Assembly: GCA_015075375.1 (NCBI GenBank)
Contig: JABTUM010000002.1
Span: forward strand, 266,306 to 330,305
From: Planctomycetota bacterium
GTDB taxonomy: Bacteria; Planctomycetota; SZUA-567; H5-PLA8
Length of the DNA: 64,000 nucleotides
Direction of reading: 5' to 3'
A program made the position numbers and the translations under genes. Below, one piece after another: positions 10,220 to 18,192 of the stretch (position 1 is the first letter of the stretch; the number at the start of each line of letters is the position of its first letter). Below the pieces are notes generated by a model. It was not told the origin of the DNA and did no database searches. It saw only the letters and a list, made by a program, of their open reading frames with translations.

Positions 10220-12160
10220 CTAGGCGGGTGCGGCTTTGTGTTCCAGGATCGCTCCGCAGCGGCGGAGGTGGTCGCGTTGTTCGGGGTCGAGCTTCGCGTC
10301 TCGGAGGTCGACGAGGTAGAAGTCGATGTCCTCGATTTTGGCTCCGCGTAGATCGCAGCCACGGAGGTTGGCTTTGCGGATCGCTTCGGGTGCTTTGAAC
10401 GACTGTTCGTAAAACTCGTCGGTATAAAATCCGGTGCGGCTGCCTTCGCAGGCGAGCGGGCTGTGGACGAGGCCGCTGCGGCTGGAGCCCATGTGGAAAC
10501 TGGCGTTGGCGAAGCACGCGCCGCGCAGATCGGCGCGTTCCCAATCCACGCCGGCGAGGCCGGTGTTGCCGAGCATCGCGCCTCGAAAATTGGCGCCGGG
10601 CATGCGTGAGCCGGTGAGGTCGGCTCCGAGCAGGTCCGCGGCGCAAAAATCGGCGTTCGGGAGTTCCATGCCCTGGAGGTCGGCGCCCCGGAGGTTCGCC
10701 GCGGGAAAGTCCGCTCCAAGGAAGTTGGCTTCGCGGAGGACGAGCTTCGCGAGGTTCGCTTGTTTAAGGTTGGCGGCGCGGAAATCCGCTCCGGCGATCT
10801 TCGCGCCTTGGAGCACGGCGCCTTGGAGTTTCGCGGCGCGGAAGTCGGCGTCGCGCAGGTCGGCGAACATCAGATCGGCTTGGGAGAGTTCCGCGTTGCG
10901 CAGGATGGCGCGCCGGAAATGGGCGAAGCCGGCCGTTGCGTATTTGAGGTCGCAGCCTTCCAGGTTCGAGCGCGCCCAAATGGATTGGGTCAGATCGGCG
11001 TTTTGCAGGCACGCTTCGGAGAGATCCGCACCGGAAGCGTCGGCGGCTTTTAAGTTGGCAGATTCCAGGTTCGCTCCGTCCAAGCGGGCGCCGCGCAGGT
11101 CGGCGTGCAAGAAGTTGCCGTCCGGCAAGCGGATGCCGGTCCACTGCGCGCCGGCGAGGAGGGCGCCGGCCAGATTGAGCGGCTTGCCTTGGGGCGGCCG
11201 CCAAGTCGGGTCGGCGGCGACCAGGAAGCTGGCGGCGGTGGCATGAAGGTTGGGATCAGCGCCGGTCGCCAGCGTGACCGCATGCGCGCAGAGCGCGGGG
11301 CGGCGGCGGAGCAGTATGCCGACCTGCTGTATCAGATCGGACGGGAATCGCCACAAGAAGTAGTCGCAGGCTTCGAAGCGTTCGAGGTCGTGTGCGATGA
11401 AATCGGCCGCGAGCACCAGGCGGCTGGCGGAAAGGTTCTCCAACTGCGCCCATTCCGGAGCGATTTCGGTACAGGGGAGGCTGCAAAGCCGATTGAGCGC
11501 AGTTTCTCGTGCCGCATTGCCAGCCCCAGGCAGGCAGGTTCGAGAACGGGTTAGTACCCACCCGTTTTCAAGGTACGCGAGCAAGCTGCGCGTACCCGCC
11601 CGCCTGTGCTGCGGTCTCGTCATGCGTTTGGCCAGGTAATTTTGAAGGGCCTGCAGCGGCCCATCAAGCGTCTCGTCTTCGGCCATGGCATCGAGCACGA
11701 CGCTCCAGAGCGCGGGGAGCCCGTTAAGCGCTTTAATCTCGGGATGTTCGTGAAGCCGCTTCATGACGGATGCGCATACCGATGGGTGCCGCGCCAGCAG
11801 GTATTCGATCCACTCGTCGTAACCCCAAGGCGCGATGGTTAGCTGTTCCGTGCCGAATGCGTGATTCCAGCCTTCGGTACGCCGCGAGGAGATGCGCAGG
11901 CGGCCGGGTGTGACTTCCGCCCTTTGTGAAACGTTGGCATCGTACATTTCGATCGGAAAGTGCTCAGGCAAGACGGCTTTAAGATGGGCGAGGGCGGTGG
12001 ATTTGCCGCTTCCGGGGGGCCCGACGAGGACGACGTTGCGGGCGGACTGACTTTTGAAGATGCGTACGATTTCGTCTTCCAGCGGAACGGTGCCGCCGAG
12101 TTCTTCGTCCCAGATGCGCGGTTTGACGGCGGCGCGAAGCGGAAGAATCGGGGCGTCCAT
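10220..12160 (-). CDS. P-loop NTPase with C-terminal pentapeptide repeats
   Basis: 646 residues. The N-terminal domain has Walker A GPPGSGKST (residues 47-55) and resembles AAA/STAND-type ATPases, although no clear Walker B or sensor motif was found. A helical middle part (about 60-310) is followed by ~45 or more A(D/N)LxG-type pentapeptide repeats (about 315-550 and again 590-625; ADLRG, ANLES, ADLSE, ADFRA), which fold into a right-handed quadrilateral helix. The second repeat block is separated by an insert of about 40 residues. No signal peptide, so it is probably cytoplasmic. Similar domain combinations occur in STAND-like signalling or defence proteins, but this is inference. The gene sits alone between direct repeats, which hints at an inserted cargo. 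Confidence 0.8.
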   Translation of the reverse strand: MDAPILPLRAAVKPRIWDEELGGTVPLEDEIVRIFKSQSARNVVLVGPPGSGKSTALAHLKAVLPEHFPIEMYDANVSQRAEVTPGRLRISSRRTEGWNHAFGTEQLTIAPWGYDEWIEYLLARHPSVCASVMKRLHEHPEIKALNGLPALWSVVLDAMAEDETLDGPLQALQNYLAKRMTRPQHRRAGTRSLLAYLENGWVLTRSRTCLPGAGNAARETALNRLCSLPCTEIAPEWAQLENLSASRLVLAADFIAHDLERFEACDYFLWRFPSDLIQQVGILLRRRPALCAHAVTLATGADPNLHATAASFLVAADPTWRPPQGKPLNLAGALLAGAQWTGIRLPDGNFLHADLRGARLDGANLESANLKAADASGADLSEACLQNADLTQSIWARSNLEGCDLKYATAGFAHFRRAILRNAELSQADLMFADLRDADFRAAKLQGAVLQGAKIAGADFRAANLKQANLAKLVLREANFLGADFPAANLRGADLQGMELPNADFCAADLLGADLTGSRMPGANFRGAMLGNTGLAGVDWERADLRGACFANASFHMGSSRSGLVHSPLACEGSRTGFYTDEFYEQSFKAPEAIRKANLRGCDLRGAKIEDIDFYLVDLRDAKLDPEQRDHLRRCGAILEHKAAPA

Positions 12161-12246
12161 AGGCGGGCTCCGGACGAATGGAATATGGGGACATTAAACC
12201 CCGTGGGGGCGGGGAGGGCAAGGGTGCGGGGGATCTTGGATTTGGG

Positions 12247-12339
12247 ATTTTGGATTAGGGCATGAGGGCAGGGCGGGGAATTTAAGGGTTTAGGTTCAAA
12301 AGTATAGATGGGAGGGCAGGGTGTTTCGCGTAGACCGTA
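12247..12339. repeat. ~93-bp direct repeat, copy B
   Basis: Second copy of the repeat at 10103-10195, on the other side of the pentapeptide-repeat NTPase gene. At its right end the single TAGACCGTA of copy A is expanded into a heptamer array (12331-12359). Apart from these repeats and the AATCTAAA run at 12397-12436, the intergenic stretch 12161-12444 holds nothing recognisable. Confidence 0.85.
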
Positions 12340-12359
12340 GACCGTAGACCGTAGACCGT
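12331..12359. repeat. Heptamer tandem repeat (TAGACCG)
   Basis: Four consecutive TAGACCG units followed by a degenerate TTGACCG. It directly extends direct-repeat copy B. Comparable heptamers with an ACCGT core occur at 52573-52605. Confidence 0.85.
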
Positions 12360-12396
12360 TGACCGCTCAGTGCTCAGGGCTCAGGGCGCGGCGTCG

Positions 12397-12436
12397 GAAT
12401 CCAAAATCTAAAATCTAAAACCCAAAATATAAAATC
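12397..12436. repeat. AATCCAAA/AATCTAAA-type short repeat run
   Basis: A run of related 8-9 nt units (AATCCAAA, ATCTAAA, ATCTAAA, CCCAAA, ATATAAA) just after the 3' end of the PhyH gene. It is the reverse complement type of the GGATTTT run at 10081-10112. Confidence 0.5.
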
Positions 12437-12444
12437 GGCCCCGG

Positions 12445-13269
12445 CTATCCCCTCGCGGGTTCGGGCATGCGGCGTTTGGCTTCTTCGACGAGGGCGGGAA
12501 GTTCGGGTTCGAAGGCGAGTTGCTGTTCGAGGTGCTTGCGGCGTTCGGGGGTGGCGGTGCGGATCAGCGCGTCTCCGTAGCAGCGATCGGACCAGAAGCG
12601 CGCGGCGCCGTGGACGATGCGGCGAATCTCTTCGAACTGCTGAGGGGTCTGGGCGCGGGTGCCGGCGTTGAGGGTGAACATGCGGCGGCGGTTGCCGCCG
12701 TTGAAGCTGGCGTGGAGCGTGTGGTGGTCGAAGACGACGACATCGCCGGGTTGGGTGGCGAGAATCTGGCAGGGGAGGTCGCGGGGTTCGCAGGGCAGGC
12801 TGCCGCGGGTGCGCAGGGCGTGTCGGACGGCTTGGGCGTAGGGTTCGCCGACGCGGTGGCTGCCGGGGACGACGCGGAGCGCGCCGCTTTGGCCGTCGAG
12901 GGGGTCGAGGTAAAAGGCGATCTTGAGGTAGCGCCCGTGAATCTGTTCGTCGGCGCAGTCGGCGTGCCAGCCGGTGTCGCCGGAGTAATAGTTCCCGTCG
13001 CTGCCGTGGTAATTGAAGTCTTCGCCCAGGAGCGCGTGCAGAATCCCCGCGATGGCCGGATGTTCGAGGAATCCGCTGAGCTTCTCGCTGCGGTCGAGGA
13101 ATCCGGCGACGCAGGTGCGCTTGGACGGGTCGTGGCCCTTGCCGGTTCCGGCGTGGACGGCTTCGAACTCTTCGAGGATCCAGGCGAGATCGGCTTTGAG
13201 CAAACCGGGGAGGCCGAGGAAGCCGAAGGTGCGGAAGAAGTTCACCTGCTGTTCACTGAGGCGGGACAT
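12445..13269 (-). CDS. Phytanoyl-CoA dioxygenase (PhyH) family protein
   Basis: 274 residues from ATG 13269, chosen for the AGGAG 8 nt upstream. It is a non-haem Fe(II)/2-oxoglutarate oxygenase: the first two iron ligands are in GWHADCAD (HxD) and the distal histidine is in the FDHHTLHASF stretch; SGALRVVPGSH and an arginine in NRRRMFTLN (2-oxoglutarate binding) also fit. These enzymes hydroxylate small organic substrates; the substrate here is unknown. The gene is divergent from an AraC regulator, with a 143-bp shared control region, an arrangement repeated at 56151-57877. Confidence 0.88.
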   Translation of the reverse strand: MSRLSEQQVNFFRTFGFLGLPGLLKADLAWILEEFEAVHAGTGKGHDPSKRTCVAGFLDRSEKLSGFLEHPAIAGILHALLGEDFNYHGSDGNYYSGDTGWHADCADEQIHGRYLKIAFYLDPLDGQSGALRVVPGSHRVGEPYAQAVRHALRTRGSLPCEPRDLPCQILATQPGDVVVFDHHTLHASFNGGNRRRMFTLNAGTRAQTPQQFEEIRRIVHGAARFWSDRCYGDALIRTATPERRKHLEQQLAFEPELPALVEEAKRRMPEPARG

Positions 13270-13358
13270 GGGGGCTGCTCCTGGTGGGTGGTCGAGGCTT
13301 CGGGGCCTTCGCGGGGTCACCTTGCGTAATCCGCTGGACTCCGTTACCGTACCCCGCT

Positions 13359-13380
13359 CGGCATGGGGAGCGCCATGCCG
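13359..13380. promoter_or_regulatory. Palindrome between divergent phyH-like and araC-like genes
   Basis: A perfect 8-bp inverted repeat, CGGCATGG and CCATGCCG, separated by 6 nt. It lies in the 143-bp region shared by the divergent PhyH and AraC genes, 33 nt before the AraC start and 90 nt before the PhyH start. It could be an operator or an RNA hairpin. AraC proteins more often bind direct repeats, so the link to the neighbouring regulator is uncertain. Confidence 0.4.
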
Positions 13381-13412
13381 GATATGACCGTTCGCCTGTT
13401 GGAATCGACTGC

Positions 13413-14267
13413 ATGCGTCTAAGCGGGGCGGTCTTGCGTCTGGCGGAGCGTTCGCTGCGTTTCGAGTACGACGCGGGCGGCGTGACGCCGCAGTCGGGGT
13501 TCATGGGGACGGGCTGGCGCACGCTGCCGCAACTGGTGACGGCGTGCATCAGCTATCCGTCGAAGTACGAATTCGCCGACGGGCGCAAGGGTCTGATCCG
13601 CGCGGGCGATACGGCGCTGGTTCCGCCGGGGCTGCATCACTGTCTGGGCAAGTCGACGCGGCAGGCCGGCGTGAGCCGCTGGTCGCACGTGAGCTATCTG
13701 CTCTTCGGTTCGCTGGACCCGTTCCGCTTCGTCGATCTGCCTTCGTTCGTGAGCGGTCCGGATTCGGAGCGGATTGGGGCGCTTAATGCGGAGCTGGTGG
13801 AGGTTTCGGCGCGGGCCGGCGCGGAGGGGTTGGGGCTGGCGGATCTGGCGCGGAAGCAGGCGCTGGGCTGGAGTTTGCTGGAGACGGTCTTGAAGCACGC
13901 GCGCGAGCGCCCCGAGTCGGCGCGGATGGCGGCGGGCGTGGAGCGGCTGGCGGGGACGCTGGAGTTCCTGAACGCGCATTTTGCCGAGCCGCTTCGGCTG
14001 GACGAACTGGCGCGGCGGGCTCATCTTTCTCCGTCGCGCTTCCATGCGGTCTTCAAGGCGGTGCTGGGGGTTTCGCCGCAGGCGTATTGGACGGCGCTGC
14101 GGCTGCGGCGGGCGCAGGAGGAATTGCTGCGCGGTTCGCGGAGCGTGAAGGAGATCGCGGCGGCGGTGGGGATGCGCGATCCGTTCCATTTCAGCCGCGC
14201 GTTCAAGGCGGCGTTCGGGCAGAGTCCGCAGGCGTACCGGGCGACGGTGCGGCGCAGCTTGATCTGA
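13413..14267 (+). CDS. AraC-family transcriptional regulator
   Basis: 284 residues from ATG 13413. The N-terminal half is a cupin-like ligand-binding domain (YPSKYEFADGRKGLIRAGDTALVPPGLHHCLG); the C-terminal ~100 residues hold two helix-turn-helix motifs, LRLDELARRAHLSPSRFHAVFK and KEIAAAVGMRDPFHFSRAFK, ending in FGQSPQAYR. It probably senses a sugar or related small molecule and controls the divergent PhyH gene. Earlier in-frame start codons exist, but they run into the PhyH coding region and lack a ribosome site. Confidence 0.9.
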   Translation: MRLSGAVLRLAERSLRFEYDAGGVTPQSGFMGTGWRTLPQLVTACISYPSKYEFADGRKGLIRAGDTALVPPGLHHCLGKSTRQAGVSRWSHVSYLLFGSLDPFRFVDLPSFVSGPDSERIGALNAELVEVSARAGAEGLGLADLARKQALGWSLLETVLKHARERPESARMAAGVERLAGTLEFLNAHFAEPLRLDELARRAHLSPSRFHAVFKAVLGVSPQAYWTALRLRRAQEELLRGSRSVKEIAAAVGMRDPFHFSRAFKAAFGQSPQAYRATVRRSLI

Positions 14268-14320
14268 CGCGCGCGGCGCATCCGTCTGCGAAGCGTTTCG
14301 GGACAGAGCCTGGAGATCCG

Positions 14321-14677
14321 TTACTTGCGCAGGATCTTCTCCATGGCTTTGCCCTTGGCCAACTCATCGATCAATTTGTCCAAGTAGCGCACTTCCCGCA
14401 TGACGGGATCTTTAATGTCTTCCACGCGGACCCCGCAGACCACGCCCTTAATCGTTGACCGCGCCGGATTGAGCTTCGGGGCCTTGGCGAAAAAGGTTTC
14501 GAAGTCCGCTTCCTTTTTAATTTGCGCGTCCAACTGCTTCTGGGTGTATCCCGTCAGCCAATGCAGGATTTCATCCACTTCGGCTTTCGTGCGGTCTTTC
14601 CGTTCCGCTTTGGCGACATAGAGGGGATAGACGCTCGAGAACTTCATTTTGTAGATGCGCTGCGTATTCGTATCCAT
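14321..14677 (-). CDS. DUF2200 family protein
   Basis: 118 residues from ATG 14677, with AAGGAGA 4-5 nt upstream. It has the features of the DUF2200 family (about 110-120 residues): the N-terminal [21 protein letters not shown], then EILHWLTGY and the [31 protein letters not shown] region. It is widely conserved in bacteria, cytoplasmic and of unknown function. It sits 38 nt downstream of the DUF1579 gene on the same strand. Confidence 0.88.
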   Translation of the reverse strand: MDTNTQRIYKMKFSSVYPLYVAKAERKDRTKAEVDEILHWLTGYTQKQLDAQIKKEADFETFFAKAPKLNPARSTIKGVVCGVRVEDIKDPVMREVRYLDKLIDELAKGKAMEKILRK

Positions 14678-14715
14678 GCGCTCTCCTTCGTTGCGGCGGT
14701 TCGATTCGATGGCTG

Positions 14716-15315
14716 TTACTTTTTCCGGGTGTACGTCATTTCCATGCCCTTCACTTCCTTGCTGCCTTCGCGGGTCTCGTACATCGTGAAGGTGAAGGTG
14801 TTCTCGTCGAGGTGCTGGCAGGTGTAGCGCTGCTTGACTTCCTTGCCGTCCATGGGGCAGGGCAAGGAGCCGTAGTACTCGATGTTTTTGCCGCCGTCGG
14901 TGCTCTTGCCGCGCAACGTGAAGGGGATCAGGCCCATGCTGTCGAACCAGATGCAGACGTATTCCTTCTTTTCCTTGTCGTAGCCTTCGATGCCCAGTCC
15001 GGTGAAGGGCTGGCCCATCATGCTGCCTTGGAACTCCTGGCGCAGATAGCGGCCCTCGAGGATCACGCTGAAGGTGGCCGAGGCTTTGGTCTCTTCCGGC
15101 GGCTTGGATGGGTCCATCCAGACCTTGGAGGCGATTTCGTAGGCGCCGGCCTGCTTCATCAAGGCGGCGTGTTCGGGGCCGGGCGACATTTTTTCGAGCA
15201 TCGCCTTCAGGGCGGCTTCGTCCATGGCGGGCGGCGCGGCTTCTTCGGCGGCGGCGCGGAAGGCGGAGACGCTCAGGGCGAGGCAGAGGACGGGCACGGC
15301 TAAGCGCATACGCAT
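14716..15315 (-). CDS. DUF1579 domain exported protein
   Basis: 199 residues from ATG 15315 (AGGAGA 7 nt upstream). A signal peptide ([18 protein letters not shown]) precedes an acidic linker and the DUF1579 domain: [13 protein letters not shown], the [26 protein letters not shown] stretch, and FTFTMYE near the end. DUF1579 proteins are small beta-barrel-like secreted proteins of unknown role, common in planctomycetes and acidobacteria. It probably forms a short unit with the following DUF2200 gene. Confidence 0.85.
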   Translation of the reverse strand: MRMRLAVPVLCLALSVSAFRAAAEEAAPPAMDEAALKAMLEKMSPGPEHAALMKQAGAYEIASKVWMDPSKPPEETKASATFSVILEGRYLRQEFQGSMMGQPFTGLGIEGYDKEKKEYVCIWFDSMGLIPFTLRGKSTDGGKNIEYYGSLPCPMDGKEVKQRYTCQHLDENTFTFTMYETREGSKEVKGMEMTYTRKK

Positions 15316-15406
15316 GGTTCGTTCTCCTTGGAAAAGGTTGGTTCGATTTGGCCCCATATAAGTGGCTCAATCAAGATGCCGGATCGAGCGGAGTGCGCAA
15401 ATGCAA

Positions 15407-16051
15407 TCAGTTGAAGCGTTTTTCGGACTCGGTCGATTCGAGATGCGCCTGGCAGCCGTTGCGGACGAGGGTCCAGGCCGAACCGTTCTGTTCGAGTTCG
15501 ACCAATCCGGTGAGGCCGCAGGTCAGGTGGGGTTCGCCGGGGACCAGCCCGTAGGTGAGGCCCAGGACGGTGGCGCCGTGTCCGACGATGAAGAGATCGC
15601 CGTCGTAGCGATCGAGCAGGAGCCGGATGGTCTGGGCGCAGCGCGGCCACGTGTGCTCGCGTTCGTTGGGTTCGGGCCAGGCGGGGGAGACGTGCGGCGT
15701 GTAGGCGGCGTCGACACGGGGAAAATCGCGAGCCAGCCTGGCCGGCGGCAGGAATTCGGGCGCGACGGGGAACCATTCGGCGTTGAGGTATTCGCAGGCG
15801 CCGTGCTCGATCTTGAGCGGGAGGCCCAGGACGGCGGCGGTTTCGTGGGCGGTCTGGACGCAGCGGTAAAAGGGTGAGGCGAAGACGTGCCGGACGGCGG
15901 TGGCGCGCATGCGTTCGGCCAGGCGCTTGGCTTGATCGAGGCCGTCGGGCGAGAGATGCGGATCGTGGGGGCGTTCGGCGCGGGCCTTCCAGGTCTTGTC
16001 GACGAAGTCGATGCGGTTGCCGTGGCGAGCGATGTAAACGCGACGAGGCAT
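15407..16051 (-). CDS. Histidine phosphatase family protein
   Basis: 214 residues. The catalytic RHG motif is near the N-terminus (YIARHGNR, H10), followed by the SPDGLDQAKRLAERM helix, FASPFYRCVQTA, and the second catalytic histidine in FIVGHGATV. The fold is that of phosphoglycerate mutase and the broad-specificity phosphatases; the length fits small single-domain phosphatases rather than glycolytic mutase. The substrate is unknown. The ribosome site is weak (GGGAA). Confidence 0.88.
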   Translation of the reverse strand: MPRRVYIARHGNRIDFVDKTWKARAERPHDPHLSPDGLDQAKRLAERMRATAVRHVFASPFYRCVQTAHETAAVLGLPLKIEHGACEYLNAEWFPVAPEFLPPARLARDFPRVDAAYTPHVSPAWPEPNEREHTWPRCAQTIRLLLDRYDGDLFIVGHGATVLGLTYGLVPGEPHLTCGLTGLVELEQNGSAWTLVRNGCQAHLESTESEKRFN

Positions 16052-16343
16052 GGGTCGATTCCCGGTGGGCGCCTGAGGACTGGCGCAAAACGATTACTAT
16101 ACTCCATGCTGGCGCCGGGCTGCAGGGCGAGCGGGATTTCAGCGAGGTTCATAGCGCGCACGGGTAAGGCTACGGGAGCACCCGATCGACCTCGATTTCG
16201 ATGGACCGGAAGCCCGGCGCCTTATTTTTAATGCTATTTAAATATAAATCACACAAAAGCTTAACTATTTAAGTGCACGTTGGGTGTTGTGTGGGCTATT
16301 CTTACCGATAAGGAGGGTGAGTACAGGGGTAGGAGGATTCGAT

Positions 16344-17342
16344 ATGCCCCAGGTGACGCACCTAGGTTCTAGCGCTCGATACGCTGCTGCGGCGGCCATC
16401 CTCGGGCTGATCCTGCACACCACGCCGATGCAGGCCGGCCAGATGTTCGAGAAAAACGGGCCGCCGGGCTCTGCGTTCGCGGAGTTGCTCGCTCAACTGA
16501 CCCACCCCGACTACGAGACTCGCGAAGAAGCGGAGCGGGCGCTGCGGCGTCTGGGGCCGGCCTGCGTGCCGGAGTTGTTGCAAGCGCGCTCCGGTGCGCG
16601 CGATGAGCCGTTGCGGTACGCGCTGGACCGTTTACTGCTGGGGCCGACGATCGGCGAGCACAGCGTCTGGGCGTGGGTGGACCGTTTGAACGACCGCGAG
16701 GCCGCGGTGCGCGCGGAGGCGTTCGCGGCGCTGGAAGCGGCCGGGGACGAGGCGCTGTTGCAGTTGCCGCGGTTACTCGAGGCGCACGACCTGCGCACGC
16801 GCTACACGGGCTACTGGTTGATCGCTCGGCTGGGCGCGCGGGCGCAGACGCTGGCGCCGCTGCTGCGGGAGGAGTTCGCGCGGGCGCTGGAGCATCCATC
16901 GGGGGCGTCGGGGACGAGCGCGCTGCGCGCGGCGGCGGTGCCGGTGTATCTGCGCGCGGTGGCGTCGCATCGCGAGAGCCAGGCGTGGTGCGATTTCTTC
17001 TACGCTTCGCCGGACGATAAGGGCTTCACTTCGGTGGACGAGATGTACGACCGGCTGCGGATGAACCACGAAGGCTCGGAGACGCCGGCGCTGGTGCGGA
17101 CGACGCATCCGCCGCGCGCGGAGGAAGGCCGTTCGCTGCTGTGGGGCGCGCGTCAGGCGCTGGAATGGCTGCGGCAGGCGGAGTGGGAGACGGTGGCGGT
17201 GGCTCCGGAACTGCATCTGAGCCTGCTGGCCTACGCGCTGGAGGCGGTGGGTCACGACGAAGCGAGCCGTACGCTGCTGAATCGATATTATTCTCAGACG
17301 GCTCCGGCGATGTATCCGGGCGAGGACGGGACTCCGAATTGA
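16344..17342 (+). CDS. Exported HEAT-repeat-like protein
   Basis: 332 residues from ATG 16344, chosen for a perfect AGGAGG 7 nt upstream. A signal peptide (YAAAAAILGLILHTTPMQA) is followed by alpha-helical repeats of HEAT type (HPDYETREEAERALRRLGPACVPELLQA; LNDREAAVRAEAFAALEAAGDEALLQLPRLLE). No enzyme motif. It probably acts outside the cytoplasm as a protein-binding scaffold. The region before it (16221-16300) is strikingly A+T-rich for this genome and probably carries the promoter. Confidence 0.75.
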   Translation: MPQVTHLGSSARYAAAAAILGLILHTTPMQAGQMFEKNGPPGSAFAELLAQLTHPDYETREEAERALRRLGPACVPELLQARSGARDEPLRYALDRLLLGPTIGEHSVWAWVDRLNDREAAVRAEAFAALEAAGDEALLQLPRLLEAHDLRTRYTGYWLIARLGARAQTLAPLLREEFARALEHPSGASGTSALRAAAVPVYLRAVASHRESQAWCDFFYASPDDKGFTSVDEMYDRLRMNHEGSETPALVRTTHPPRAEEGRSLLWGARQALEWLRQAEWETVAVAPELHLSLLAYALEAVGHDEASRTLLNRYYSQTAPAMYPGEDGTPN

Positions 17343-17431
17343 GCGGTGCCCGCCGCGGGTTGGCATCGCGCTCCCGTTCGCCTGCACTTGACTTCCGCGG
17401 CGAGGATGGTTGACTAGGCTCCCTTTCGCAC

Positions 17432-17508
17432 GGGCGATTAGCTCAGCTGGCTAGAGCACCAGCTCGACAAGCTGGGGGTCACAGGTTCGAATCCTGTATC
17501 GCCCACCA
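17432..17508 (+). tRNA. tRNA-Val (GAC anticodon)
   Basis: 77 nt with encoded CCA. Acceptor stem GGGCGAT/ATCGCCC, D arm GCTC...GAGC, anticodon stem CCAGC/GCTGG with loop TCGACAA, five-base variable loop, and T arm ACAGG-TTCGAAT-CCTGT. The anticodon at positions 34-36 reads GAC (valine). Position 33 is C rather than the nearly universal U. A TTGACT at 17388-17393 might be a -35 box, but the -10 region is weak. Confidence 0.93.
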
Positions 17509-17659
17509 TTTTTCCTCACCGTGCGACGATTCTAGATCCTCCTGGCACGTAAAGATTCGCAGCGCGAGCTGACGCTTGGCGCGGACCGGCCGTTCCTCAC
17601 GGCCGGCCTTTCGGTACAATCGGACCGAGCCAGATTCCAGGTATCTAAGGAGACGATTC

Positions 17660-18058
17660 ATGGAAATCAGCCGCTGCGGTTCCAAGCCTACGGAGAAGGG
17701 GCCGGAGGCTTACTTCAAAGGATCGGTGCGGATCGACCGGTTGTTCGATGCGCCGGCTCCGGCACGGGCCGCGGGCGCGAGCGTTACGTTCGAGCCGGGC
17801 GCGCGGACGGCCTGGCATACGCACCCGCTGGGCCAGACGTTGATCGTGACTTCCGGATGCGGCTGGGCGCAGCGCTGGGGCGGTCCGGTGGAGGAGATCC
17901 GGCCGGGGGATGTGATCTGGTTTGCGCCGGGCGAAAAGCATTGGCACGGCGCCACGGCTTCGACGGGCATGACGCATGTGGCGGTTCACGAGAAACTCGA
18001 GGGCAAGGCCGTGGAGTGGCTGGAGCAGGTTTCGGACGAGCAGTACGGAGCACGATAA
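17660..18058 (+). CDS. Cupin domain protein
   Basis: 132 residues from ATG 17660 with AAGGAG upstream. It is a single beta-barrel with cupin motif 1 ([19 protein letters not shown]) and motif 2 ([17 protein letters not shown]), giving metal ligands H-H-Q and H. This pattern matches the small cupins related to the hydroxynitrile-lyase/quercetinase-like group often found with carboxymuconolactone decarboxylases; the reaction here is unknown. It is cytoplasmic and stands alone after the tRNA gene. Confidence 0.85.
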   Translation: MEISRCGSKPTEKGPEAYFKGSVRIDRLFDAPAPARAAGASVTFEPGARTAWHTHPLGQTLIVTSGCGWAQRWGGPVEEIRPGDVIWFAPGEKHWHGATASTGMTHVAVHEKLEGKAVEWLEQVSDEQYGAR

Positions 18059-18192
18059 CCTCACTGGCATGCAGGCTCCGGGGCGGATCGGTCCGATGCG
18101 AGCGGTGAGTTCGGGCATTCCGCGGCCTGCCGCGTGGTCTCCTCGGTGTAGGCAGTACCGGATCGGGTGGCGCGCTTAGGCGAGGGACCGGT

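Noticed and set aside
10081..12436. CRISPR array, because of repeated short units near 10.1 and 12.3 kb
   Set aside because: Only two long repeat copies flank a gene, the short units have no unique spacers of equal size, and no cas genes are present.
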